The position numbers and the translations under genes were made by a program. A stretch of DNA of 64,000 nucleotides from Coleophoma eucalyptorum. Its lineage: Eukaryota; Ascomycota; Leotiomycetes; Helotiales; Dermateaceae. A model generated the notes under the pieces. That model was not told where the DNA came from. It did no database searches and saw only the letters and a program-made list of their open reading frames with translations. The DNA is taken from positions 806,001 through 870,000 of the forward strand of contig JALRME010000016.1 of NCBI GenBank assembly GCA_026120035.1, in the 5' to 3' direction. Below are positions 23,983-35,124 of this stretch, piece by piece (position 1 is the stretch's first letter; each line of letters begins with the position of its first letter).

Positions 23983-24464
23983 ATGTGGTTGCGTGTGCTA
24001 GAGGTATGCTTGAAAATTTCTACGCTTTTCCGTCGCAGCCGGACCCCCTATCAACCTTCATCTCCTTTTGAGGAGACTGCCCACCCTTCGCTTCGAGCCC
24101 ACAGCTAACTGGTGTCACTCGTGTCAGGTATGGCTTACTACGATGGTATGTTTCGATCACCACCACCATAGACCCCGCTGTCCCGAATTCCTCTTGATGC
24201 TTCCTGCAGCTGCTTAAAAGCCCTGCGTTTCATCGCGGCGTCAGAAGAGTGCACAAGAAAGTGCATGAAGTCCGACATGGCAAAGACCCAGCCGATATGG
24301 GTGGCACCAGTATAGACAGTCAGTTCCCAAGATCCATCCGACCCGAGCCAGCGGCTGATTTGGGCAATTTGCTGGTAGAACCTGATGGGTACGATGCGAA
24401 AAGATTCTTCAAATTTTACATCGAAGAACTTCAGAACCAGTTCCGTGGCACTACAAAGAAGTAG
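23983..24464 (+). CDS. Small conserved-looking protein with micro-exons, possibly mitochondrial
   Basis: I join exons 23983-24003, 24128-24145 and 24210-24464 into 97 residues. All joins are phase 0. Introns start GTATGC and GTATGT and end GTGTCAG and CTGCAG. The N-terminus reads MWLRVLEVWLTTMLLKSPAF, an amphipathic stretch like a mitochondrial signal. HRGVRRVHKKVHEVRHGKDP follows, and then MGGTSID. The C-terminus is a charged helix (KRFFKFYIEELQNQF). It recalls small fungal mitochondrial proteins such as Mrx7, but I cannot confirm that. The 18-nt middle exon is the weakest part of the model. The third exon alone is robustly open. Confidence 0.55.
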
Positions 24465-25053
24465 AGGACCTTAAAACACCATCCGGGTGGTCAAGGAAAG
24501 AGAATGACTGTATACATACTCGTGATGCGCGGACTTTGGCGTGGATTCTGGCATTGAGGTGATGACTTCGGATGGGCTGGGAACCCGCATTCCCATATAA
24601 GGTGTATATGAATCAACCATTCCACTTCTTAAGAGAGATTCTCCTCTGAATGTTGCATGTTGGAAACAAAAGGTAATGGCTCTCCATATAGGAAGGGCTG
24701 AGGTGAGTTCGTTATTGTCCAGTAAGTTCACCGGATTATAAATTGGGCTCTTTGACGATTCTCCATGTCATTTGGCTCTCATTCAGTCCGAAGAAGAAAA
24801 TCCATTTGCCCACGCTCAAACCAGACCAACGCTCTCCATGCGCTGAATCTCTCCGGCATCAAGCGCGGACACTTATGATTGGACCTAATAGAAGAAGTCA
24901 CAAAAAGGAAATTCAAGAATCGTCACCACACACAACGTGAGATGATGCCGAATCTGGCTTGCTTTCATTCAATAATTTTGTGATATCCATATGAACTCCA
25001 ATGCTACCTATAGACAAAACAATATATATATGGGCCCTTTTAATGGTATTTTT
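24465..25053. other. Convergent intergenic region
   Basis: This is trailing sequence of the 97-residue gene and of the CoA transferase. No gene or repeat is recognised. Confidence 0.5.
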
Positions 25054-26718
25054 CTACAACATGGGCTTCAGGTCGTCTGCCACCTTGAATGGCGCTTCGG
25101 TCTTGCTCTTGATCTCCTCAACGGTGACTCCATCGGCGATCTCGGTTAGGGTTAGGCCGGTTGCGAAGTCTACTTCAAAGACACCCTGGATGAGCAGTTA
25201 GTAACGGAAAAGAAAGTATTAATTGACGATGAACTTACCAATTCAGTGATTATCATTGATACGCAAGCCTTGCCAGTCAAGGGGAACGCGCACTGCTTCA
25301 CGATCTTTGCGTTACCCTTCTTATCGGTGTGCTCCATGGTCACCACGACCTTGGTCTGGCTAGGGTTCGAGACAAGATCCATAGCACCTCCGAAACCCTT
25401 GACCTTTCCTGGCAACATCCAGTTTGCCAGGTCACCGGAGCCGCTGACTTGCATGGCACCCAAGATGGTCAAGTCGATGCGACCACTTCTGATCATACCG
25501 AAACTCTCCTCGCTGCCAAAGGTAGCGGCTCCTGGCTTCAATGTGACAGTCTCCTTTCCGGCGTTGATGAGATCAGGGTCTTCTGATCCCTTTTGTGGGT
25601 ATGGTCCCAATCCCAAGATACCATTCTCGGATTGCAGTTGCACCTCGACCTCAGGGCCAACAAATGATGGTGCCAACATTGGCATACCGATACCCAGGTT
25701 GGCATACATGCCGTTCTTAAATTCCTTAGCAGCTCGGCGAACAATTCGCTCTCTTTTTGCTGCGGTCTCTCCACTTCCGAGAGCCTTCTTCGCCGATGGA
25801 TCGTTTGGATCTTTGGCGAGCGTGAGCTTCTCGATCTCCTTGGGTGTCGTGGATTGAATGACACGCTTAACATAGATACCCGGGAGGTGAACTGCCTCGG
25901 GTGGGATCTCTCCTGGCTCGACAATATGCTCGGCTTCGACAATAGTCGTCTTGGCGTTTCGGCCCATGGCTCCATTGAAGTTGTTGGCAGCAAGGCGGAA
26001 TTGGACGTTGCCCAATTTGTCTGCCTTGTAAGCCTTTACGAAGGCATAGTCACCCTTGATGCTCTCTTCCATCAGGTATTGCTTGCCGTCGAAGACCTTG
26101 ACATCCTTAGGGTAGGAATACTGGTGAGGGGTTCCATCTGGGTTGTTTCGTAATGGAAGCTCGCCAGTCTGGACAACGGTACCGAAAGCTGCAGGTGTGT
26201 AGAAAGCTGGTATACCCTTTCCTCCCGAGGCACATCGCTCAGCGAGTGTTCCTTGGGGAGTCAACTCCAACTCAACCTCACCAGTCAAGTACATGGACTC
26301 CAAAGTCTTGTTCTCGCCAATGTAACTCGCAATCATTTTTGAGACCTGTTTTGATTGGAGCAGCTTGCCCAAACCAGAGTTGTCTGTACCAGCATTATTT
26401 GAGACGGCAGTAAGGCCCTTGATTTGCTTCTGGTTGAGAACCTCATTAATTAAAGTATCTGGAACACCGCACAGTCCGAAACCACCACAAAGTAATGTTG
26501 ATCCTGGCTTTATGTCCTTGATGGCCTCAGCCGCCGAAGGGAACACCTTGTTGATCTCATGGCGTCTGGTGGTGCTTGCAAAGGTTCGAGCTAATAAGAG
26601 AGATTGCTAGAAATCTTGTAAGCCATACAAGACGGTCTAGTACAAGACAATGGATTACCTTTGTGCTGTTCCTGGTATACGCTCTTGCTGTACGAAAACA
26701 CAAGGCTGATGAAGGCAT
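25054..26718 (-). CDS. Succinyl-CoA:3-ketoacid CoA transferase, mitochondrial
   Basis: Minus-strand exons are 26718-26659, 26606-25239 and 25185-25054, giving 519 residues, the usual length. The first 40 residues are Arg/Ser/Thr-rich, with RTFASTTRR, as expected of a mitochondrial presequence. The alpha half has [13 protein letters not shown] and [10 protein letters not shown]. The beta half has GIGMPMLAP and [12 protein letters not shown], in which E347 is the catalytic glutamate that forms the CoA thioester. The C-terminus is short, after [15 protein letters not shown]. The enzyme moves CoA between succinyl-CoA and acetoacetate or related acids in the matrix, linking ketone or acetate metabolism to the TCA cycle. 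Fungal members may prefer acetate, and specificity cannot be read here. Confidence 0.93.
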
Positions 26719-28168
26719 AGCTGCGGGTTGCAGAAAGGAGCGGAGATTTATGAGGCAAACGTTCTAGGAGCAAGGACTCTAAGGCTGTAATGCGGTCAAA
26801 GAGAGAATCAGAAGTGAGAACAGATATGATGAGAGAGAGAAAAAGAAGTTGTGATCCCTTGGGCATTTTAAGACAGAAAGCTGGGGAAAACGGACCATCT
26901 CATTCCCCACGGTCGGCCGGCATTGAGTCGCGGAACCAATTGCACTGCAGCGGGGCACGGAAAGCGACGGAGAATCACGGTGGCTGGCTAAAATCTTAAC
27001 CGGAGGCCTCATAGTCTTCATCCTCGGTAACAGGATCCGGATCCGGAACGAGAAAGGTAGTAGGACAAGAAGAGTGTGGCACATCGTACTGGTACATAAG
27101 AGGATTTTTGTTGAGTATGTATTAGCAGCTGAGGGGACGGTGTTCCTCGCAACAAAATATCAGTATTCTCTTCAATTCCCAATCCTTACGAAATAGGCCA
27201 TTCAACGTATTCCACAAGACTTGTCAATAGAAGTCATTTGGAGGCCTTCATATAACCACTACAACGACGGCGACTGTAGAGACATATGCGAATTCCTAGA
27301 TCTCAATACCCAAGCCAGTAAGATTATATCTTTCACTAACAAATGTTTAAACAAAGTAAGGTAGTAAAGGAACAGCCTCTGCTCTGCCGATTTCGAATAG
27401 CGGAACCGTCTTCGAGGCGATACCCGTTCGGAAACAGGGATTTCTAGCCGAGTGGTTACGGACTGTCGCAGGAACAAAGTTGAGGCTCAATTGTTTGTAA
27501 CTCTTGATGAGATCGGTGCCCCTCTTGAATTGATATTCTCAGCTTGCCTTATCTGACAGACATAAATTATTCCAGAGTGAGGAGGAAACCACCAGTAAGC
27601 TTCTAATTGATGACACCTTCCTCAAGAGCTCTCTGTTTAAACAAGGCACAAAAGTCAGCAATTCGATCAAGCATTAAACTGCAGCTGAATTTAAGCTGCA
27701 TTGGGAGTAAGAGAAGGAACACGAATCAATGCAGGAGACATCAGGCGATTTTTAATGCTAGTGATAAGGAGAACTGAACCACCTGGAAAGCTCTTCCCTC
27801 CGAGGTCCTCTTTTTCCTTGCGTATCAATGAGATTGTTATTTCGTGGATCGGTTATCCCACCATCGCTCCATCACACCAGCGTATACAGTACTGTACCAG
27901 CGATCATGCAAGATTGCTGAATGGGCCTTGAAAGGGATTTCAAACGCGCTAGCGCTTGGATAGATAAGGGGCCCAGCATATCCTCACAGCAAATGCACGT
28001 GCTGAGAGAAGGTTTTGCGGTGCCTTCAGCCTTGTGATTGAGATGCCATCGGCGATGAGCTCTCAGGCTAGGACCGGTGATGATCCATCGCATGACGAAG
28101 GTCCGACTCGATGGCATCGAAAATTGATATACATGCATCTTTTTTTGATATGTGGTGCACATCGCCGT

Positions 28169-28207
28169 GATCGAGAATTATAGGCACCAATAAATCGAGC
28201 GATCGAT
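28169..28207. promoter_or_regulatory. Candidate White Collar light/clock element (paired GATCGA)
   Basis: Two exact GATCGA sequences lie at 28169-28174 and 28201-28206, 32 bp apart. An AATCGA lies at 28193-28198, and the palindrome ATCGAT overlaps the second copy. Paired GATC/CGAT cores are the published signature of White Collar complex sites in Neurospora frq (the clock box and light-response elements). The position is 1.4 kb before the FRQ start codon. The sequence is observed; the function is inferred. Confidence 0.45.
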
Positions 28208-28554
28208 TTCCCTTCACGATTTGAGATGTTCCTAGCACTGGCCCTGATGTGTCTTTATCAATTAACACGGAAGGTCGCCAAGATCATGTCATTTGACAGA
28301 GCATGCGTCGCTCAGGCATACACATTGCATATCGATGGCGTCCAACTTTAGATCTTGAGCCTTATGTCGCGAACGATATAAATGACCTATTCTCACTCGC
28401 AAAGTCGCCTGCAAGGGTGCGATGAGACCACGTTCTTCTCAGCCAGCAGAACAGACCACTACTGTAAGAGCGATGATTCTGGACCGGATTTCCTTGCGAG
28501 GGGTCCTGGATGACAATCAGACAATTACTAGCTCGGCTTATGACAGACATGTTG

Positions 28555-28579
28555 TCGATGCCCTTTTAACTCTCGATCC
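28555..28579. promoter_or_regulatory. Second candidate GATC/CGAT pair
   Basis: TCGAT at 28555-28559 and TCGATCC at 28573-28579 lie 18 bp apart, in the same orientation. A further ATCGATCG lies at 28897-28904. These may form a proximal light-response element near the transcription start. Support is weaker than for the pair at 28169-28207. Confidence 0.3.
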
Positions 28580-29032
28580 AACGACTAGAGAACGTCGTGG
28601 TCTTTGGCAGAATTGCGGAATGCCGGGCAAGTGATTGGCCATGAATGGATGGTTGAACACACCACCGCCGGGATTATTGAAAAGTAGAGATCGTTCTAGA
28701 AAGTCAAGTAGACGTCAGGACATGAGAGCCTAATTTGGTTGGGTGCAAAGTCAGGGGACCTTGCATTAGCTACACACCGCTCAGCCTTATTTTCGCCTTG
28801 ATTGAGCGGATGTTGGATCCTCCAATTAGAACTGTCCGATCTTGCCGCGATCTTTCCAAGGCTGAACTATGCCGGATCCGTGAATGTGACCTCAGCATCG
28901 ATCGCGAGAAAATATACCAAATCGCTGTCTCTCAGCGCAAAGTTCAAACTGGCAAGAGTGCCAGACTTACGGGCCAGACCCTCGGAAGTCTTCCAAATTA
29001 GACCCCAGCTCTGAACAAGCCTTCTTTTCAGC

Positions 29033-29176
29033 ATGGCCCAAATGCAGATGGGCGCCAGAATGCCGATTGACAGACTGTCTGACTATCTGCATTCGCTGAA
29101 GCAGCTCCATCGTGGAAGGCACAAACTCAAAGCACCCATTCTGATACTTTCCCTTCCCTGTCTTCTCTGCGTGTAG
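29033..29176 (+). other. Candidate upstream ORF in the frq leader
   Basis: An ATG-initiated frame of 47 codons begins MAQMQMGARMPIDRLSDYL and ends 424 bases before the FRQ ATG. Neurospora frq has several upstream ORFs that modulate its translation. Whether this one is on the mature transcript is unknown. Confidence 0.3.
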
Positions 29177-29599
29177 GCTGGCACTTGCTTGCTTGCTGTA
29201 TCCACAGGCTTGCCTTATGACAGAGTACTGTCCGCTTCCCAGGGTGGATGTTTCCTTCCTTCAATGTTGTAGCGATTTACCACCTCTCACAGCTTGATCG
29301 GACCGCCTACTTTCAATACCGAATACTTTTGGTGCCAGCATTATACCGACCGAATCCCACACATTGAACATAACCCAAATACCGAACCTCCCTGCGATCA
29401 AGATCTGCTCGATTCGCGCCAGGATCTCTTAGTCCAAGATCACTTCGTCGTACTCACGAACTTGTCGGATTTGTTATACTGCACCCTGAGTACCGCATCG
29501 TATTGTAGAAGCTCGTGAGAAATATTTGTGGACGACATGACATATCGAGGGAGGGTTATAACACAGATCCGAAGGCATTTAGTATAGCGATTGCCAACC

Positions 29600-32500
29600 A
29601 TGAACAGTCCCCCATCGATCAGGAAACACCCACGAAGAACTCCAGCTCATCTATCCGTATCACTGCGACACGAAATTTCCAGCGAGCCATCCCTGGCCCC
29701 CAATACAAATCGAGGAAGCAATCTGGCGGCTGGTACTTCATCTGTTGCCAGAGACGCCTCGAATGAAAGCAAGATTTCAAACAGCTCGACAAGCGTGAAT
29801 GTCCAAAACTGGTTTGAGCAATCCAATGAGCATCCGCCAACAGGGAAGGATAGAGCATATGAAGATAGTAGGTCTATTCTAGTACTGGGTTATTGCAGCC
29901 CCCGCTGATACATCCCTATAGATGAATCTCCGTTCTTTCAAAATGAAAGCTCCAATTCTTCCAGCAACACGCCTGAGCGTCGGAGGATCAATCTTCGTTT
30001 TCAAAATGTGCAAAGGAGCCAAGGCCCTACACATTCAGCAACAAATGGAAGTGGGTCGGATGATTATCGTAGTGTCATCGATGACTTGACTATTGAAAAT
30101 CGCAGACTGAAGGAAAGGTTGCGCAAATATGAAGCGTCATACAATCTGCAATTGGAGAAAGACAAATTGTTTGAATTAAAGGTCCATGGACTGCCAACAC
30201 GAAAGAAGCGAGAGTTAGAAGATACTCTACGTGCATTTGCCTCGAGTATCGATGGCTCTGCGGGAACACCTTCGAAGAGATCCAGACGAAGTATGCCAGC
30301 CATGTACGATGCAGAGAAATCCGGCTCTGGCACTGGCTCCAAAAACGGCTCCAAAAACGGCTCCAAGAACCACTCTACTTCATCCACCTCAAATTCCCGG
30401 CCCATAGACTCCGACTCTGCATACGCATCCATGTCAACCTATGGTCCAACCTCTAATTCCAAGCTAGGTAATATCAAGCCGGATAGCAGAAACAACACTG
30501 TGTTCGAAGCTGTAAAAGAACAGAAGGTGCAGTCGTTCTTGCATGATATACCACAGGGACTGTTAGCAAGCAATCCGTCCCATATGACAGAAAAGCAGAA
30601 AAAGAAGGAGGTTGTTCGACGGCTGGAGCAACTTTTCACTGGAAAATCAAACGGAGTGCGTGGTGACCACAGTCAGCCTTTGCAACAACAAGAAGTATCC
30701 AAATCTGCGGCGAGAGCTGATCGTGCTGCTAATAATGAACAACTTTCGTGCGAGGGTATTCGTGAGGCCCATATTCTACGAGGAAAAGTGGATATAAGTA
30801 GTCCAAAGGCCACTGACAATGCACGAGAATCCAGTGATGGGTCCAGCATCAACGAGAACCATGATTCAGGTAGTTTTATTCCAAGTAGTTCAGCGTCACC
30901 TGAACAGCGGCCAACACGGCCACTCGATCTTGATCCTGATCGTGAGCAGATTCCATCTGATAATGTGGAATATATTCGCCATCTTGGTCTCTCAACGCCT
31001 CAGCTACTCACCGAAAACTCATCTGACGTGGAATTGGATGCAGATGGCTGGGTCTACTTGAACCTATTGTTCAGTATGGCTCAGTTACATATTTTGAGTG
31101 TCAGCACCGACTTTGTCAAGTCAGCAGTTGCAGAAGTCAGTGAAAAGTTCCAGTTGTCTCCTGACGGGAGAAAGATTCGGTGGAGAGGCGGGACTGAGGG
31201 TACCTATTTGAGCAGTGGCACCAGCGAGAGTGAGCGTAATCACCAACAAGACTCACCAACGGAAAGCGACAGTCACGATGAGAATAGCAGCAAACGGCGT
31301 AAGATGAACCTGGGATTGGATTCTAACCAGTTGTCTGTGCCTGTTCGGACGCGAGACTCAAAAGCTGGTTTAGGAATCACTAAGGCCTCAAATGTATTTC
31401 ACTATAAACCAATCTTCCGGCATCAAACATCTTCCGAAGAAGATTTGACATCCCACGATGAAAGTGGTTCGCGTCAGTCATTCTTCAGTGATGCTAGAAA
31501 GGTTCCGGAAGCCGTAGACTCTGGGGCCTATGAAGCAGGGCCTCCAAATTTTCGGCGGAAAAGAAACGGTCCCATTGTATTCTATAGTGGAGCCCAATTC
31601 TGTATCGACTATTCTGGAGATCGGGATGGTATTTTGACACCTCAACATCATACGAACCATTCCCAACCAGTTCTCGGAACAGAGACCTGTGCTACTTCCC
31701 GAGCAGTCCTCGGTCGATCCCCTTCCGGTTCGTTTCTCGCAGCAAGACCTTTCAAGGACTACTCTATTGGTCCCGCATTTCTACAAACACCAGAAACTCG
31801 ACCCAAAACGCCAGATCTGCTGAAAGGGGATGACTTCGAGGATTTTGAATTCACACCTAGCTGGGCTCCCCAGAAGACGTTACAAAAGAACCGCATGCAA
31901 GCCTTCACGGCGAGTGGTCTAGGCGGAACTCGACCTGCTGATCACTTTGCGATATCTGTAAAAACTCGTCGAACAAAGCTTGATGGTCATACACACGGTG
32001 AAATAGCAGCATCCTCTGCTGCTCCTTCACATTCTCGCAAGTTCCTTCGCAAGCTCCAGACTTCATCGCTGCAGTCATCTGTACCAGAAAGTATCAACAT
32101 GATGCAAGGACTTAGGACGGCATCCTCTAGTTCGTCACCAGAGCCACCTACATCAACAGCGATGGAAACGCCTGTCAAGATAGAGGCAATTGCTACCAGC
32201 CAAGCGCACTATCTGCAGCCTTCATTTTTACCAGCGCCAACTTATTTCTCGAATTTCGGAAATTCAGAAGATGAGTCTGATGGTGGGAGTAGTATTTCAT
32301 CTTCAGGATTATTTCATTTGCGGCAGACCAAGCCTCGTTCTGCTTTCAACTTTACCTCTGGGCATGAGTTGGGAGACGTGGCTATGGGCGACGTTGGAGA
32401 TGAAGAATATGATGATAATGATGATGAAGAAGAAGATGAAGAAGACGACGATGACGACAGCAGTATCGACTTCCTGGCTCATGCCCGTGATATCGACCCT

Positions 32501-32665
32501 GATACAATTGCAGCTCGAGAGGAGGAATTCGAAACTCAGGCCAAGAAGAGACTTCTGGAAGAGATACCCGCAGGATCATCAGCCGCCACTATTGATGGAG
32601 GCAGTGGTTATTCGAGTGAAATAGTTACAGTAGGTAGCGCTAGTGGCCAGGATTCACCGGCGTGA
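29600..32665 (+). CDS. frq: Circadian clock protein FREQUENCY
   Basis: Exons are 29600-29867 and 29922-32665, joined across a 54-nt intron, for 1003 residues (Neurospora FRQ has 989). Conserved parts appear in family order. NWFEQSN is near residue 75. The coiled coil SVIDDLTIENRRLKERLRKY is at about 140, and KVHGLPTRKKRELEDTLR at about 175. VVRRLEQLFTGK follows. RPTRPLDLDPDREQIPSDN leads into the CK1-interacting region YIRHLGL...WVYLNLLFSMAQLH...FQLSPDGRKIRWRGGT (about 437-516). A PEST-like Ser/Asp stretch and a basic KRRKMN (about 546) come next. An FRH-binding-like segment (GDDFEDFEFTPSW, then SGLGGTRPADHF) lies at about 722-770, and an acidic tail at about 913-945. FRQ with FRH and CK1 represses the White Collar complex. 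The first internal methionine is M214. Confidence 0.96.
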
Positions 32666-33465
32666 GGCTGTGGCTGGAGGTGCCCTGTGCATGTATATAT
32701 TTGCGTATTTGTTTTATTTAGCGTTAGCATACCGTATAGTGTATTTTCTGGCGCTGGTTGCGTACTCAATGGCCTGAAGATAAAGTATACCAGGCGCAGG
32801 TTCTTAGGAGTTAGTTTGGTCATAAAGGATACCAATATATTGGTCATTGTACTCGATCTAAGGGTACATTTCCAAGCCCTAAACCGAGACCAACTGAAGG
32901 TCACAGTAATACCAGTGCAAAATTGTCGGCTCACGATGTGGGAGCCAGGTATGTTGATATGGTGGTAGTGTAAGATGCCGGTGCTCTCCTTCCATTGACA
33001 AACAATCACCATCACGTGTCCGAAGCTACTGCACACAAAGATCGCTTATTAGCGTGCGCAGAGCGATCTTCAACATCACTCGCAAACAAACCACAGCCTT
33101 TCCCCAAACCCACATTCAACAACGCTCAACTCACTAATAGTCTCTACCTGGACTCTTTTTAATACTCTGTGTCAAAGCTCTTTCCAGAACCCTCTAAGAG
33201 TATACCGAACGAAATATCAATCCCTCGCGGATTCCTCACCAAGACCAAAGCCTTCTACCACGAAACCGAGTCTACTGCCCCTCCTCTTTCCAGCTACAAT
33301 CAGATTACATAGCCTTGCGCTGAGACGCCTCCGAGATTGTTCACACGAGCCTGGAAGCATACGACCTACTTTTCCCCTCTACTCCTTCACAACCTCACGC
33401 ACGATACATCGCAGCCTTCCGCCACGTCCCAACATTGGTCTACGGACACGACTCAGAATACTACA
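32666..33465. other. Intergenic region between frq and dhh1
   Basis: This contains the frq 3'UTR and the dhh1 promoter and leader. From about 33060 the plus strand is C/A-rich and T/C-rich, typical of a fungal 5' leader. No independent gene is supported. Confidence 0.5.
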
Positions 33466-35124
33466 ATGGCGGAAGCTTTAGCAAACCAGCTGGAATCAAC
33501 AAAGTTGAGGTAAAGATTGAAAACACAACTGTGTACAGCCCCGTACTGATCTCTGCCAGTGACGGTGCTGCCCCCGAGGACTGGAAGAGTGGTTTGAAGA
33601 TCCCAGCAAAGGATACCAGACAGCAGACTGAGGTACCTTTCCCTCGCGGTTCTTGTCGGTCCTGCTTGTATTGACGCAGAGTTTTAGGATGTGACTGCCA
33701 CTAAGGGTTTGGAATTCGAGGACTTCTCCATCAAGCGCGATTTACTGATGGGCATATTCGAGGCTGGATTCGAGAAGCCATCACCAATTCAAGAAGAAGC
33801 AATCCCTGTGGCGCTTACTGGACGAGACATACTTGCTCGGGCAAAGAACGGTACTGGCAAGACAGCGGCATTTACCATTCCAGCACTTGAGCGCATCAAT
33901 CCCAAGAGCTCCAAAATCCAAGCCTTGATCCTGGTGCCTACTCGAGAGTTGGCTTTACAGACCTCTCAAGTTTGCAAAACTCTGGGAAAGCACCTGGGCA
34001 TAAATGTTATGGTCACCACTGGTGGCACTACTTTAAGAGATGATATTGTTCGTCTTCAAGATCCCGTTCACGTTATTGTCGGCACACCAGGCCGAATTCT
34101 CGATCTGGCTGGAAAGAACGTTGCCGACCTCAGCGAATGCCCTATGTTCATCATGGACGAAGCTGATAAACTCCTATCGCCCGAATTTACCCCCGTTATT
34201 GAGCAGCTCCTCCAATTTCATCCCAAAGACCGACAGGTCATGCTTTTCAGTGCCACTTTCCCCATTACCGTCAAGAATTTCTCGGACAAGAATATGACTG
34301 ATCCTTATGAGATCAATCTTATGGATGAGCTCACTCTCCGCGGTATCACTCAATATTACGCATTCGTCGAAGAGAAGTCAAAAGTTCACTGCCTCAACAC
34401 CCTCTTCTCAAAACTTCAAATCAATCAATCTATCATCTTCTGCAACTCAACAAATCGTGTGGAGCTTCTCGCCAAGAAAATCACAGAACTTGGCTACTCT
34501 TGTTTCTACAGTCACGCCCGTATGCTTCAAGCGAATCGAAACCGAGTCTTCCACGATTTCCGCAATGGTGTCTGCCGCAATCTTGTCTGCTCTGATCTTC
34601 TTACTCGTGGTATTGATATTCAGGCTGTTAATGTTGTTATCAACTTTGATTTCCCAAAGAATGCCGAAACCTACCTCCATCGTATTGGTCGATCTGGACG
34701 TTTTGGACATCTTGGTTTGGCCATCAATCTGATCAACTGGGATGACCGCTTCAACCTGTATAATATTGAGCGTGATCTTGGCACCGAGATTCAACCTATC
34801 CCACAAACCATCGACAAGAACCTATACGTCTATGACTCACCTGAGAATATTCCCCGCCCAGTGTCTAACTTCCAAACAAACCGCCAATCAGCTGACCGGG
34901 AGCAACAACGACGACTAGAACAGCAAGCATCAGTGCAGCGAGGTGGTGGTCAAGCCAACGCTGCAAATAACGGACGATCGAACGGCGCCAATAGAGAGCA
35001 AGGTCAACGACAACCACAGGGTCAACGCCAAGGTCAAGGCTTCGGTCAAAGAGGTGGTGGCCGAGGCGGACGACATTATGATGGTCAACGAGGTGGTCGT
35101 GGCCAAGGTATGCCGGCTCAATAG
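33466..35124 (+). CDS. dhh1: DEAD-box RNA helicase DHH1
   Basis: Exons are 33466-33509, 33560-33632 and 33688-35124, giving 517 residues. The opening [14 protein letters not shown] continues to [20 protein letters not shown], the conserved N-terminal motif of Dhh1/DDX6. Helicase motifs follow: [13 protein letters not shown] (Q motif), [34 protein letters not shown] and HRIGRSGR. The tail is rich in Gln, Gly and Arg ([16 protein letters not shown]) and probably promotes phase separation. Dhh1 activates mRNA decapping and represses translation in P-bodies. All catalytic residues are present. It lies immediately downstream of frq on the same strand. Confidence 0.96.

Larger units (their letters stand above)
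26719..29599. promoter_or_regulatory. Long upstream region of frq (and SCOT promoter)
   Basis: This is 2.9 kb with no supported protein gene, flanked by the start of the CoA transferase (minus) and frq (plus). In Neurospora, frq has a promoter and 5' leader of this scale, with distal and proximal light-response elements, several upstream ORFs and an antisense transcript (qrf). The same kind of content is likely here but is inferred. An in-frame TAG at 29585 precedes the FRQ ATG, so unspliced N-terminal extension is excluded. Confidence 0.5.

Noticed and set aside
27440..27475. tRNA-Ser-like string (TAGCCGAGTGGTTACGGACTG)
   Set aside because: It resembles the 5' D-arm of a tRNA, but no matching anticodon arm, T-arm or acceptor stem could be drawn around it.
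30064..30432. 122-codon minus-strand frame within frq
   Set aside because: It is the antisense shadow of a coding exon rich in Ser and Gly codons. Antisense RNA at frq is possible, but a protein from it is not supported.
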